33,821 nucleotides of DNA from a virus, in the IMG/VR virus record IMGVR_UViG_3300044638_005715, positions 103,398 through 137,218 of that record. The stretch is one strand, 5' to 3'. Within the stretch, counting starts at the first letter, position 1, and each line of letters starts with the position of its first letter. The notes under the pieces were generated by a model, which was given only the letters and a program-made list of their open reading frames with translations, was not told the origin of the DNA and made no database searches. A program made the position numbers and the translations under genes. Positions 24,304 to 32,318 of this stretch are shown piece after piece.

Positions 24304-24849
24304 TCAAACCCACAAGGTTGAAATTTCTTCTATTAAAGATTCTTCTTTCAGTTTTCCAGAACTTATCAGGTCAACAACTTGATTTGAGAACCGTTGCCAC
24401 TTATCTCGCAATTGTGATATGCGTTGAAATTCTTGGTTGGCGGAAATACTTACATTATGAGATTCTCTCATTTTTTGAATAGAGTCTAATGTTGGTTCTA
24501 CCAATTGCATAAATTTCCATCTGGGACCAGTCCACAAACAATATGATAAAACAAATTCAGTTAATTCATTTGGCCATTTTCCAGCTTCGGCAATATATTT
24601 AATTTGCATTTGTGCATACTTATCAGATAAATCAGTACCATCACTCGCAGCAGCAATAAATACTGCTTTTGCCTCAGCACTCACAGATGACATTAAATCA
24701 ACAGATTTTATAACTATGGTCCTATATCCCATATCTGGAAATCTTTTCTCCACATCATCAAATTTTAAACGATTACCAGTTTTAATATAGATAACTTCAT
24801 TTAATTCATTTAATATTTCTTCATTGGATTTAGACCAGTTAATGTTCAT
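24304..24849 (-). CDS. Fibre-associated helper protein, copy 1
   Basis: A 181-residue protein, paralogous to the one at 21773-22324. It opens MNINWSKSNEEILNELNE and contains YIKTGNRLKF, FPDMGYRTIVIKSVD, EAKAVFIAAASDGTDLSDKY and WPNELTEFVLSY, followed by coiled helix. A GGAGAA ribosome site lies before the ATG, and the gene overlaps the end of the small membrane gene by 11 nt. The stop is one nucleotide from the fibre start. No known domain is recognised. Confidence 0.85.
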   Translation of the reverse strand: MNINWSKSNEEILNELNEVIYIKTGNRLKFDDVEKRFPDMGYRTIVIKSVDLMSSVSAEAKAVFIAAASDGTDLSDKYAQMQIKYIAEAGKWPNELTEFVLSYCLWTGPRWKFMQLVEPTLDSIQKMRESHNVSISANQEFQRISQLRDKWQRFSNQVVDLISSGKLKEESLIEEISTLWV

Positions 24850-25069
24850 TATTTTTCTCCAATCTAGAAATTCTAAGCGAATTATAAGTATCTATAAATA
24901 ATGTGTCTTCCTTTAATTTTTGTAGATCCTTTTCTAATTTTAGCTGTTTTGATCGGCAGGAGAAATATGAAGAGACTAGCAAATATGCTATTATTGTAAT
25001 AACTATATACAGTAGGTATTCTAAATTATTATTATTGGCTATGAAATCATAATTATTCTGTGTTTTCAC
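24839..25069 (-). CDS. Small membrane protein with coiled-coil tail (GTG start)
   Basis: A 76-residue protein starting with GTG at 25069, preceded by a strong GGGGAGAGG ribosome site. Residues 16-37 (LEYLLYIVITIIAYLLVSSY) are a membrane helix; residues 40-70 are charged and helical (LEKDLQKLKEDTLFIDTYNS). The N-terminal part is short and polar. The topology resembles i-spanins or other accessory lysis proteins, but no partner is seen. It overlaps the 41-residue ORF at its start and the helper gene at its end. Confidence 0.7.
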   Translation of the reverse strand: MKTQNNYDFIANNNNLEYLLYIVITIIAYLLVSSYFSCRSKQLKLEKDLQKLKEDTLFIDTYNSLRISRLEKNNEH

Positions 25070-25178
25070 AATCCTCTCCCCTAATCCAACAAATCATCTG
25101 AAGTGCTAGTTTTATAGGATTCATATCGAATGTTGGTGCTGATATAAGCCAGTCACGTATTGCTTCTAATATATCCAT
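25053..25178 (-). CDS. Short ORF (41 aa) between the capsid terminator and the membrane gene
   Basis: The frame reads MDILEAIRDWLISA, then FDMNPIKLALQMIC and ends RGEDCENTE with a TAA. It begins 31 nt past the capsid terminator and overlaps the next gene's start by 17 nt, which suggests translational coupling. Codon use looks coding (Leu/Ile-rich amphipathic helix). No good ribosome site is visible. It is the only gene candidate between 25070 and 25208. Confidence 0.45.
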   Translation of the reverse strand: MDILEAIRDWLISAPTFDMNPIKLALQMICWIRGEDCENTE

Positions 25179-25211
25179 AATTTAATACACACAATTAAAA
25201 GTAAAGGAAAT

Positions 25212-25247
25212 AAAAAAGGGGCCACCCAAAATAAGGATGACCCCTTT
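25212..25247 (-). terminator. Strong terminator after the major capsid gene
   Basis: On the minus strand a 13-bp stem (AAAGGGGTCATCC pairing with GGGTGGCCCCTTT, two G-U pairs, 7-nt loop) ends in a run of T. The two G-U pairs exist only in the minus-strand RNA; the plus strand would have C-A mismatches, so the hairpin serves the minus direction. It lies 15 nt beyond the capsid stop codon. Confidence 0.88.
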
Positions 25248-25261
25248 ATGAAATCAAATAA

Positions 25262-26266
25262 TTAGAATGAACCAGCTATAATTCGGCGACCGTCAAGAAC
25301 GGCGAAACCTAGTTCCATCCAACCGTAATAACCCTGACGTTGTGACCTATGTAGGACAGGATCAGCAAAAATTTCTAATGCTGAAACAACCGGCATAATG
25401 AAACTATCATTAGCTGAACGATCTAGTCCAACAACAAGCTCTACGTCGCCTAGCCCCAATGACCCACCGAGATCATCAAGGAAATAATTTTGGTACTGTT
25501 GACCATCACCAAATTCATATAGGTCTCGCAAATTAATCCCGAAAATTCGGGTAAGTGCTGGACCACCATCTGGTGCAGTATACATTTCTCGACGAGTTAC
25601 ATCATCAATTTGATCGACGTTCCAGTTCCGAATATCTTCTACCGCTTCTAGAGAGGTATAAATATCGGTTAGGCGACCGCGTGATGTAACACTGTTCCCG
25701 CCACTATTACGCAACATAACAGTCTTCATAAGAGAGATTAGTCGCTTAGTAAACTGACCCGCTGCTGCATCTACATCATATACAGAAATGTTTCGGTCAA
25801 CAGCGGCAGCCAATAGGGTGTGCCAACCGTCATCATTAATCTTGGCAACGAATGATGCTTCGAGAATTTCCATGGCCCGAGCAATAACATTCCAGTTAGC
25901 TTGCTTTGCATACTTCAATAGAAAGTCTATTGAACTAGTGATGCCATAATATGGAACACTAACATAATCACTTTCTACGGTTCGCTCTGGAATTCGTCCA
26001 TGTCCAGGATTAGTATATGCAACGTGCTCTAATTCAGTACCAGGAGCTAGAAGATCCAATGGAAATTCAGGCTGAGTACCGGGCTGAAGAGGCATTGCTT
26101 CATAAATATCGGTAACAATGTCACCAAACAATACACCCTTACGCAACGGTGTTTCTAATGCTTTTGCAATCTCTTGCTGTGCTTCTAAAGCTACCTCTCG
26201 ATTGCCATCGCCGGATTTACGGTATAAATCAAGAATTGCTTCATCTGGTTGTATTCTACGACTCAT
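25262..26266 (-). CDS. Major capsid protein (HK97 fold)
   Basis: A 334-residue protein with the helix-strand pattern of phage HK97-type capsids. Clear features are the N-terminal arm, the SVPYYGITSSIDFLLKYAKQ spine-helix region, EDIRNWNVDQIDDVTRREMY in the A domain and the strand-rich end (RQGYYGWMELGFAVLDGRRI). Its place after a protease/scaffold and a decoration gene is canonical. The ribosome site ACGGAG lies 9 nt before ATG. The third codon position is more GC-rich than in neighbours, which fits high expression. A strong terminator follows directly. It assembles the icosahedral prohead shell. Confidence 0.9.
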   Translation of the reverse strand: MSRRIQPDEAILDLYRKSGDGNREVALEAQQEIAKALETPLRKGVLFGDIVTDIYEAMPLQPGTQPEFPLDLLAPGTELEHVAYTNPGHGRIPERTVESDYVSVPYYGITSSIDFLLKYAKQANWNVIARAMEILEASFVAKINDDGWHTLLAAAVDRNISVYDVDAAAGQFTKRLISLMKTVMLRNSGGNSVTSRGRLTDIYTSLEAVEDIRNWNVDQIDDVTRREMYTAPDGGPALTRIFGINLRDLYEFGDGQQYQNYFLDDLGGSLGLGDVELVVGLDRSANDSFIMPVVSALEIFADPVLHRSQRQGYYGWMELGFAVLDGRRIIAGSF

Positions 26267-26284
26267 TATTATTTCTCCGTTTAA

Positions 26285-26749
26285 TTATTGTGTGACAGGT
26301 AGATTAACTTCAACCTTGGCATAACCATCTTGATCTCTGGATGATAAGAATGTGCCAATAACTAGTGCGTTGTTAGCGATATTACTGGTTGCAAGATTTC
26401 CACTTTGGCCAATAAATACGTTCCCACCCGCAACTGGAGTGCCCTGAATTAGGTTGGTAACAACATAACCCTTTCGTAATAGAGTTACCTTCCCATTAAC
26501 CTGAACTTCATTGCGATATGGATTAACACGAACACGGGTTAAATCATAATTCTTAACATCATTTAGTAATATACCAATAGGTCTTACACCAGATGGATTA
26601 GCTGCATAACTTACTATTGCAACACCTTGATCCATAGCTGCTCCTGACCCGCCCGTAACGAGTGATGCGACACCACCACGTTCTGCAACGCTAGTCATGA
26701 AGAAGCTAATATCGGTTTGCATTTCATAACGATCTGTCTTTAAAGCCAT
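26285..26749 (-). CDS. Capsid decoration protein
   Basis: A 154-residue protein (MALKTDRYEMQTDISFFM). The strand-rich, Gly/Val/Asn-rich middle (GVAIVSYAANPSGVRPIGIL, VQVNGKVTLLRKGYVVTNLI) fits a small beta-barrel capsid decoration protein. The SD is TAGGAG before ATG. It lies between scaffold and capsid genes, the usual place of decoration proteins. Other possibilities are a minor head protein or head-fibre base. Confidence 0.8.
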   Translation of the reverse strand: MALKTDRYEMQTDISFFMTSVAERGGVASLVTGGSGAAMDQGVAIVSYAANPSGVRPIGILLNDVKNYDLTRVRVNPYRNEVQVNGKVTLLRKGYVVTNLIQGTPVAGGNVFIGQSGNLATSNIANNALVIGTFLSSRDQDGYAKVEVNLPVTQ

Positions 26750-26765
26750 TATTAATTCTCCTATA

Positions 26766-27437
26766 TTATTTCTTGTTAGCTTTTTGAGTTGTTTTTAATA
26801 TACTTGCGAAATACTGCTCGGCAGCGGTTGCTACGCCTGAATTATCTGTATTGATGTCACTAACACTAGCTGAACTGGTTTTATCAACATCGTCTAGAAT
26901 ATCTTCTGATGCTTTTTCTTTCATCATTTCTTTCTTTTTCTTTTCTTCTTCTTCCATCTTAGTCTTATCTTCATACATCTTGCCCTTAGATTTCTTAATC
27001 GTCGCTATAACCTTCTCGAATGATTCATCATCTAGGCCAGATAATTCAGCAACTGTATTTTCAACATCATCTACGCCAACATCTGATAACATAGAAGAAC
27101 GTCGAGCCACTGTTCTCTCAAGTTCAAAAGCCTTAACTTTTTCTGAAAGTTGTAGGTTTTGTGACTCTGCATCTTTTAATTGGGTATTTGCTGCTTCATA
27201 TAAAGCAACAATTTCATTTAATTTAGCTGAAACTGAACCAATGTCTTCCTTGGCACTAGCTAAAGATGCTTCCAAATTTTTGATAGTAGTAGTTTTTTCA
27301 TTTAGTTGGCCTTCATAAGCATCAAATTTAGCCTTTGAAGTTTCTTCACTAAGTTTAGTTTGTAATTCTTCGGCTTTCGCCTTATATGCAGCTAATTCTT
27401 TTTGAATAGCTTCAAATTGCTCTTGAGTAACAGGCAT
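26766..27437 (-). CDS. Scaffolding protein from an internal start in the protease gene
   Basis: An in-frame ATG at 27437 (MPVTQEQFEAIQKELAAYKA, protease residue 258) lies 9 nt after a GGAG at 27447-27450. It would yield 223 residues: the complete coiled-coil scaffold without the protease domain. Lambda makes Nu3 from gene C in the same way. The site is seen; its use is inferred. Confidence 0.5.
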   Translation of the reverse strand: MPVTQEQFEAIQKELAAYKAKAEELQTKLSEETSKAKFDAYEGQLNEKTTTIKNLEASLASAKEDIGSVSAKLNEIVALYEAANTQLKDAESQNLQLSEKVKAFELERTVARRSSMLSDVGVDDVENTVAELSGLDDESFEKVIATIKKSKGKMYEDKTKMEEEEKKKKEMMKEKASEDILDDVDKTSSASVSDINTDNSGVATAAEQYFASILKTTQKANKK

Positions 27438-28208
27438 TTCATTATTCTCCATATCTGCTTTTGAAGTGTCACTAGTTTTAAGTATTATGCTACTAGGATT
27501 AGCAGGCTTATCTACTAAGCCCTTACCTATAAAATTTATATTTTTAAAAACTCGACCTATCTGATAATCTTCATATACACCATTTCCACCATATTTTTTC
27601 AAATATTTGGTTAAATATGCTGTAGCTTCATTACGTTCTACAATTTGTAATTGATCATCAGAGCCATATAATCCATAATCAAATGATTCAAAAGAACATT
27701 CCATGGATACAAACCATTTATCAGAATTTTGTATCTCACTTATAATATTATTAATTCTTTTGCGTTTATCTTCCTCTATCCACTCTTTATAAATCAAAGC
27801 AGAAGATACTATATGATATGGATCATTTGGTGATTCATCGCCATTATAAACATTACCGGAACCATCTAATACATAAGTACCAGTAATATGGCCGATTATA
27901 TCATTTTGATTATGCATGAAATTAAATGGCTTATTCACTGGCGAATTTTTAGCAAGCCATAATTGTTCTTTAGTAAAGATATCATCATTCTTATTTTTTC
28001 CGACACTAGCTAGAATTGCTTTGAGTGGAAATAAGCCAGTTAAATTAGAAATTTCACTAGCAATAGAAAGCTGATCTAAAGAAAGGTCAATGTTAGGAAT
28101 GTATTCTGTATCATCTAATTGATATGCTTTAGAAGTTAATACAAATGAATTATCATTTGCAATATCAGCTAAACCATCTCTAATTTCTTGTTTGAATACT
28201 TTAATCAA
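26766..28208 (-). CDS. Prohead protease fused to scaffolding protein (TTG start)
   Basis: The product has 480 residues. The start is a TTG at 28208, with AGGA about 10 nt upstream; no ATG lies before residue ~98, so TTG is required. Residues 1-230 form a serine-type prohead protease: H99 in NFMHNQNDIIGH and S168 in WFVSMECS (E170 nearby), with a typical GLVDKPANP end of the domain. Residues ~255-370 are long coiled coil (LAAYKAKAEELQTKLSEETS) and the last 110 are highly charged (EEEEKKKKEMMKEK), as in scaffolds. An internal start gives the scaffold alone. In maturation the protease would cleave scaffold and capsid N-terminal arms. Confidence 0.9.
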   Translation of the reverse strand: MIKVFKQEIRDGLADIANDNSFVLTSKAYQLDDTEYIPNIDLSLDQLSIASEISNLTGLFPLKAILASVGKNKNDDIFTKEQLWLAKNSPVNKPFNFMHNQNDIIGHITGTYVLDGSGNVYNGDESPNDPYHIVSSALIYKEWIEEDKRKRINNIISEIQNSDKWFVSMECSFESFDYGLYGSDDQLQIVERNEATAYLTKYLKKYGGNGVYEDYQIGRVFKNINFIGKGLVDKPANPSSIILKTSDTSKADMENNEMPVTQEQFEAIQKELAAYKAKAEELQTKLSEETSKAKFDAYEGQLNEKTTTIKNLEASLASAKEDIGSVSAKLNEIVALYEAANTQLKDAESQNLQLSEKVKAFELERTVARRSSMLSDVGVDDVENTVAELSGLDDESFEKVIATIKKSKGKMYEDKTKMEEEEKKKKEMMKEKASEDILDDVDKTSSASVSDINTDNSGVATAAEQYFASILKTTQKANKK

Positions 28209-28229
28209 TTTTAATTTCCTAATATTGTA

Positions 28230-28253
28230 TGTGCGATAATATTAGTTACACAA
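28230..28253 (-). promoter_or_regulatory. Bipartite TTGTGTA...TATCGCACA motif before the protease/scaffold gene
   Basis: The minus strand carries TTGTGTA, an AT-rich spacer, then TATCGCACA and CAATAT, overlapping the portal stop codon. The matching copy at 16279-16303 has the same words in the same order. Both lie shortly before genes with high product demand. A phage-specific promoter is the simplest explanation; transcription has not been seen. Confidence 0.4.
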
Positions 28254-30293
28254 TTCAGAATATGCTAATGCATAAATATTACGCATATCATCAAGTGTTG
28301 GCATTGTTTTATATTGTTTTATGAACTCTTCTTTTAATTCATATGATAAGGATAAAAAATCATCTGAGGGCTTTTTATTATCTTGTAATGCGGCCAAAAT
28401 AGATTCGTGTGTAATTTCTGATAATACTGGTAGTGCTACCAAAACATTTAGCTTGAGTTTTTCTGCCGTTTCAAATTCCTCCTTGGTGAAACTTCTCACA
28501 TCCTTCTTATTGAAATGGGCCAAACAAAATGTATTAATATGTTTAGAAATTTCATCTTGGGCATTAATAGCCCATAAAGTGGCGGCGGCCATTTTTGAAC
28601 GTGGTAGCACACGTTTTTGCTTTCTAGCAGTTGTGTCTTTAACACTTTGGGGCCTGCCACCAGAAGGGCCCGACTTTAATGGCTTCTTTGCATTGCCACT
28701 ACCAGAAACATTACGAGAAGGAGAAATAATAGGGGGCTTTTGATATGGTATACCAATTTCCTCATAATATTCTTTAGCATTAATATTGTCTTTTTGAATA
28801 CCAAGTTTAATAACATCATTTTTATGATTGGGCGAGTGATAGGGGCTGGCTTTAGGAGGGGCCTGATATTTATCCCTTTGTTTACTTTCCCTTCTAACCC
28901 TAGTTTTTTCAACACTCGGAATCTCTTTAAATCTTTCCAATAATGTTTCCTCACTTATAATGTCACGATCTACTAATTGTATCATAAGACTCTTAATTGC
29001 GGCCTCATCTGACAATATAATGTTGTCAAAGTGGATTTCAGGGGCCACAGTGAACCCCATAGCTTTCTGAACTATTGCTATTTCATGTGTCCAAAACTTT
29101 AATAAAACATCTCTACCGTATTCTAATCTTTCTATAAGGGTTTTTAGAGAAACATAATTATTAGTATAACCGCCACCAGTTTGGCCACCGGTTAATGTTT
29201 GTGGAATACCAAGGCCCGCATAAATACTACTTAAAACTGGTTGATATTTTTCAGATCCTAAAAACTTATAAACCTGACTATTGCTTTCTTTAAATGTTAG
29301 GTCGGGCCCCCATACTAAATCTATTGTGCCACCAGTTGTATGAGAGGCTAATATAGAACGCAACTTATCAAGAATGGGCTTTTGTGGAACTATTTTGTGT
29401 TCCAAGCTCCCAAGCGTCCATAATCTAACATTAGAAATAGCACCATCTAAGGCCGCTAAATCCGCCATCTTCATTTTTTCTAACATAACAACATCATCAA
29501 GAATGGCATAAATCATAGGATTAGCCCATGGTAGCCAATCATCTTTTTTATAATAAAAGACAGATATGTTATTTTTATTTATATATACTTTATCTCTTTC
29601 TACACTTTCTATAATGGATGAATATGTGGGCATATTACTATTAATAGCCTCCATCATATCCTTAGTTATTCTTTTATATAACCTATATTCATTACCGGAT
29701 AATTTTTCGGCCTCAAGAGTTATTGGATTAACGAATTCATAATTCCATGGAATTTCACGCTTATTAGCCTCAACATCATCAAAGCTTTGGGCCGCAATAG
29801 ATGTTTGGAGTGTTTTTTGTTGCTTCTTAGTAATTTTAGCCATTTTTCTTTCAATGACTACATTACCAATTCTATATAGATAATTTAAAAAACGCTCAGA
29901 TCGTTCTTTACCATTTATTTTTCTAAACCAATTTCTATAAAATTTCTCAACCGTTTTATTAGTATGAACTATTGTCATTCCTTGACATGCAAAGTCTCCC
30001 ATTAAATCAATAACATTACGAATTAAACCAACTTTATCATATGCATCCATGCATAATTTCATAATTTGTTTTTGTCTTAAATTGACTGTTTGGCGGCCAT
30101 TATAAGACTGTGCATCTATATGATTTTGAGTGTCTCTAACACTTGGTGAATTATATAAGGAACCAGATGCAAAATTTATATTTGAAGAATCACCCTTATA
30201 TACAGCATCATACATGCTGGGATTAGAATTGGCATATAATGAAGCTAGTTGTTGCTTATCATTACAACCTAAATAAAGAGGATTTTGCGACAT
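28242..30293 (-). CDS. Portal protein
   Basis: The product has 683 residues, at the long end for portals. The N-terminal part contains the wing/clip region with YRIGNVVIERK, YEFVNPITLEAEKLSG and SVFYYKKDDWLPWANPMIYA. The middle has TGGTIDLVWGPDLTFKES and GLGIPQTLTGGQTGGGYTNN, the tunnel-loop and crown-proximal pattern of SPP1/HK97-type portals, followed by a long helix (LLKFWTHEIAIVQKAMGF). The C-terminal ~200 residues are basic and Lys/Ser-rich, ending in a helix. It lies between the terminase and the protease, as expected. The portal dodecamer would be the DNA entry gate. Confidence 0.88.
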   Translation of the reverse strand: MSQNPLYLGCNDKQQLASLYANSNPSMYDAVYKGDSSNINFASGSLYNSPSVRDTQNHIDAQSYNGRQTVNLRQKQIMKLCMDAYDKVGLIRNVIDLMGDFACQGMTIVHTNKTVEKFYRNWFRKINGKERSERFLNYLYRIGNVVIERKMAKITKKQQKTLQTSIAAQSFDDVEANKREIPWNYEFVNPITLEAEKLSGNEYRLYKRITKDMMEAINSNMPTYSSIIESVERDKVYINKNNISVFYYKKDDWLPWANPMIYAILDDVVMLEKMKMADLAALDGAISNVRLWTLGSLEHKIVPQKPILDKLRSILASHTTGGTIDLVWGPDLTFKESNSQVYKFLGSEKYQPVLSSIYAGLGIPQTLTGGQTGGGYTNNYVSLKTLIERLEYGRDVLLKFWTHEIAIVQKAMGFTVAPEIHFDNIILSDEAAIKSLMIQLVDRDIISEETLLERFKEIPSVEKTRVRRESKQRDKYQAPPKASPYHSPNHKNDVIKLGIQKDNINAKEYYEEIGIPYQKPPIISPSRNVSGSGNAKKPLKSGPSGGRPQSVKDTTARKQKRVLPRSKMAAATLWAINAQDEISKHINTFCLAHFNKKDVRSFTKEEFETAEKLKLNVLVALPVLSEITHESILAALQDNKKPSDDFLSLSYELKEEFIKQYKTMPTLDDMRNIYALAYSELCN

Positions 30294-30299
30294 TTATTA

Positions 30300-30339
30300 A
30301 TCCTATTGATAATTATATTGGCAATTACATCAATAGGAT
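30300..30339 (-). promoter_or_regulatory. Hairpin masking the portal ribosome-binding site
   Basis: An 11-bp perfect inverted repeat (30300-30310 with 30329-30339) lies in the terminase-portal gap. In the minus-strand RNA the 3' arm (ATCAATAGGAT) contains the AGGA that precedes the portal ATG. Folding would hide this ribosome site. An inner AATT/AATT pairing could extend the stem. No T-run follows, so it is not a terminator. Confidence 0.45.
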
Positions 30340-30353
30340 ATACTCAATTCATA

Positions 30354-32318
30354 TTAAATTGGACTTACAAACCAAGATGGTGCAATATATGAACTTTGCT
30401 GTCCTGTGTAGTAGAAAGAATCGGTAGCAAAACCCCCAACAGAACATGATGAACTATCAATAGTAAATTGTTTCTCTTGTCTAGCAGACATATTGGCCAT
30501 AAGTAGAGCGGAATATCTATCTTTGCGAAGTTTTTCCTTTTTACCAGTTCCAATCTTACTAGACGGTGTATCCCACTGCTCACGGCCCCCAGGTGTCTCT
30601 TTAATTTCAATCATTGATAATTCGTCTTTTAAGTTCTCTATTTCCATGACGCAATCTTCTAGTGTGTCATATACCCTATTTTTTCTGGAATCCTCTTCTG
30701 ATGCTATGGCGAGTGATATTGGATCAAAATATGGAAATAGGATAATTTTATCTTCCAGATCTTTTCTCAGACCATGATTAGCTTCTCTTACCCAGTCGGC
30801 ACGCGAAAATTGACACATTCTCACAATATGTAGGCCGGGATAATAATCTGAGTCTTTGGGCTTATCAGGGTCTATTACTTCCCATATAGGTAATTCACCA
30901 TCTTTTATTTTATCCTTATCGTGTAAAGCTTCAATAATTGGAATACCGCCACCACCAGCATCAAGTGCTATTTCGGTGCAAGGAAATACCTTCATCAAAT
31001 CTCTAATTTTCCGCGTACAATAAGCATAAAAATCATTCTCTTCAATTAGACCAGTTTTTAATTGTTCCTTATGTTTGCTTCTAGTTGATGTCCAACAATA
31101 AACAATGCGTCTATGATCACCATGTATTTCTAAAACTACAATAGAAAAATTATCCACTTCAGATGCAGGGTCTACACCATATATATATGTTTTATCTTTA
31201 CTTCCATGTAAACACGCCTCAAATAATGCTTGGCCCCCCTGAAAATTAATTACATTTTGTGGAGATACTGTACAAGCCTCAATTAGACTACGCTTATAGA
31301 AACCCATACTATCAGATGTGAATATACTTCCATATTCCATTTGAAATATACCAGAGTGGACTGTGGCCCGAGCCCGAGCAATTTGAGACTCATCCATGAA
31401 GCCTTCCGGCAGCGACATGACTGGAATACGCAAGACAGAGTAATCACGCCAGTCAAATGATGGATCTACGGGCCCTCTTAATAATTCTTCTAATTCTTTT
31501 TTATTGCCAGCAGTATCGATGAAGCTTTTATATTTTTTATATTCCTGGGCGAAATGGTTGAATTCATAATAGGCTGTACCACTCAATATAATCTGATTAG
31601 AGATATGATCAGCCCCTTGTGATTCATCAACGGCAATTCCCTTTTTTTGTAAATATTTTTTTTTGGCTATTTTTCTAAGCTTTTCTATTGGTGATTGTGA
31701 GACAACACCGAACCCCGCCACAGTATTTTCAAAAATTTCTCTTGGGATTGAAGCGAACTCATCGGCTATAATGTCATTTGCCCTTTGACCTCTAATCTTC
31801 TGTCCGTCTCCCAAAGGTAAACATGTAATAGTTCCACCGTTGATACGCATCACACACCTATCAACGTCTCTAACAGGGCCCGAGTTAGAATCACACAGAT
31901 CACGTAATACTGGTGCATTCCTCCAAATCGTTTCCGCATATTCGAAGACAACCTTAGACTGCCTAAATGCCGCCCCTACCACTATTACCTTCCGCTTTGG
32001 CATAAGTAAACACCTCAACAGACAATAGATAGCAAGCGTATAAGATTTAGACATACCTCGACTTCCTATTAGCATAGGAAATTTCTTAGTCCAAAGTTCT
32101 TTAAGGATTACGTTTTGAAAAGGGTGAATATCAACATTCAATATATATTTACAAGTAAAAGCAAAATAATCAGGATTCATCATGACCGTAGTTAATCTTT
32201 CAATTATTAGGTCATTATCATTATGTTCAAATATAAAATCCATGGGGTTAAATATGGCATTTTCATCAACATCAATATTTAACCATGCGTCATCAGCTTT
32301 TACATCATAGCTTTTCAT
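30354..32318 (-). CDS. terL: Terminase large subunit
   Basis: A 654-residue packaging motor and nuclease. Walker A is GSRGMSKS (residues 85-92) and Walker B IIADEFA ends in D186-E187. The C-terminal RNase H-like nuclease has its acidic triad at D383 (YGVDPAS), D453 (IALDAGGGG) and D600 (RKDRYSALL). The adenine-binding region (PFQNVILKELW) lies upstream of Walker A. It overlaps the ERCC4 gene by 14 nt and no small terminase is visible in the window; that gene may lie beyond the right edge. A poor ribosome site suggests coupling to the upstream gene. It drives ATP-dependent DNA packaging through the portal and cuts the concatemer. Confidence 0.96.
   Translation of the reverse strand: MKSYDVKADDAWLNIDVDENAIFNPMDFIFEHNDNDLIIERLTTVMMNPDYFAFTCKYILNVDIHPFQNVILKELWTKKFPMLIGSRGMSKSYTLAIYCLLRCLLMPKRKVIVVGAAFRQSKVVFEYAETIWRNAPVLRDLCDSNSGPVRDVDRCVMRINGGTITCLPLGDGQKIRGQRANDIIADEFASIPREIFENTVAGFGVVSQSPIEKLRKIAKKKYLQKKGIAVDESQGADHISNQIILSGTAYYEFNHFAQEYKKYKSFIDTAGNKKELEELLRGPVDPSFDWRDYSVLRIPVMSLPEGFMDESQIARARATVHSGIFQMEYGSIFTSDSMGFYKRSLIEACTVSPQNVINFQGGQALFEACLHGSKDKTYIYGVDPASEVDNFSIVVLEIHGDHRRIVYCWTSTRSKHKEQLKTGLIEENDFYAYCTRKIRDLMKVFPCTEIALDAGGGGIPIIEALHDKDKIKDGELPIWEVIDPDKPKDSDYYPGLHIVRMCQFSRADWVREANHGLRKDLEDKIILFPYFDPISLAIASEEDSRKNRVYDTLEDCVMEIENLKDELSMIEIKETPGGREQWDTPSSKIGTGKKEKLRKDRYSALLMANMSARQEKQFTIDSSSCSVGGFATDSFYYTGQQSSYIAPSWFVSPI

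Noticed and set aside
26851-27318. 155-residue plus-strand ORF
   Set aside because: It is the antisense of the Lys/Glu-rich scaffold; Ser/Phe-rich low-complexity translation, no ribosome site, and all confirmed genes lie on the minus strand.
28321-28743. 140-residue plus-strand ORF
   Set aside because: Antisense shadow of the portal C-terminus without a ribosome site or recognisable domain.
30354-32318. Intein or split in the terminase gene
   Set aside because: Walker A, Walker B and the three nuclease aspartates are in normal order and spacing, with no insertion.
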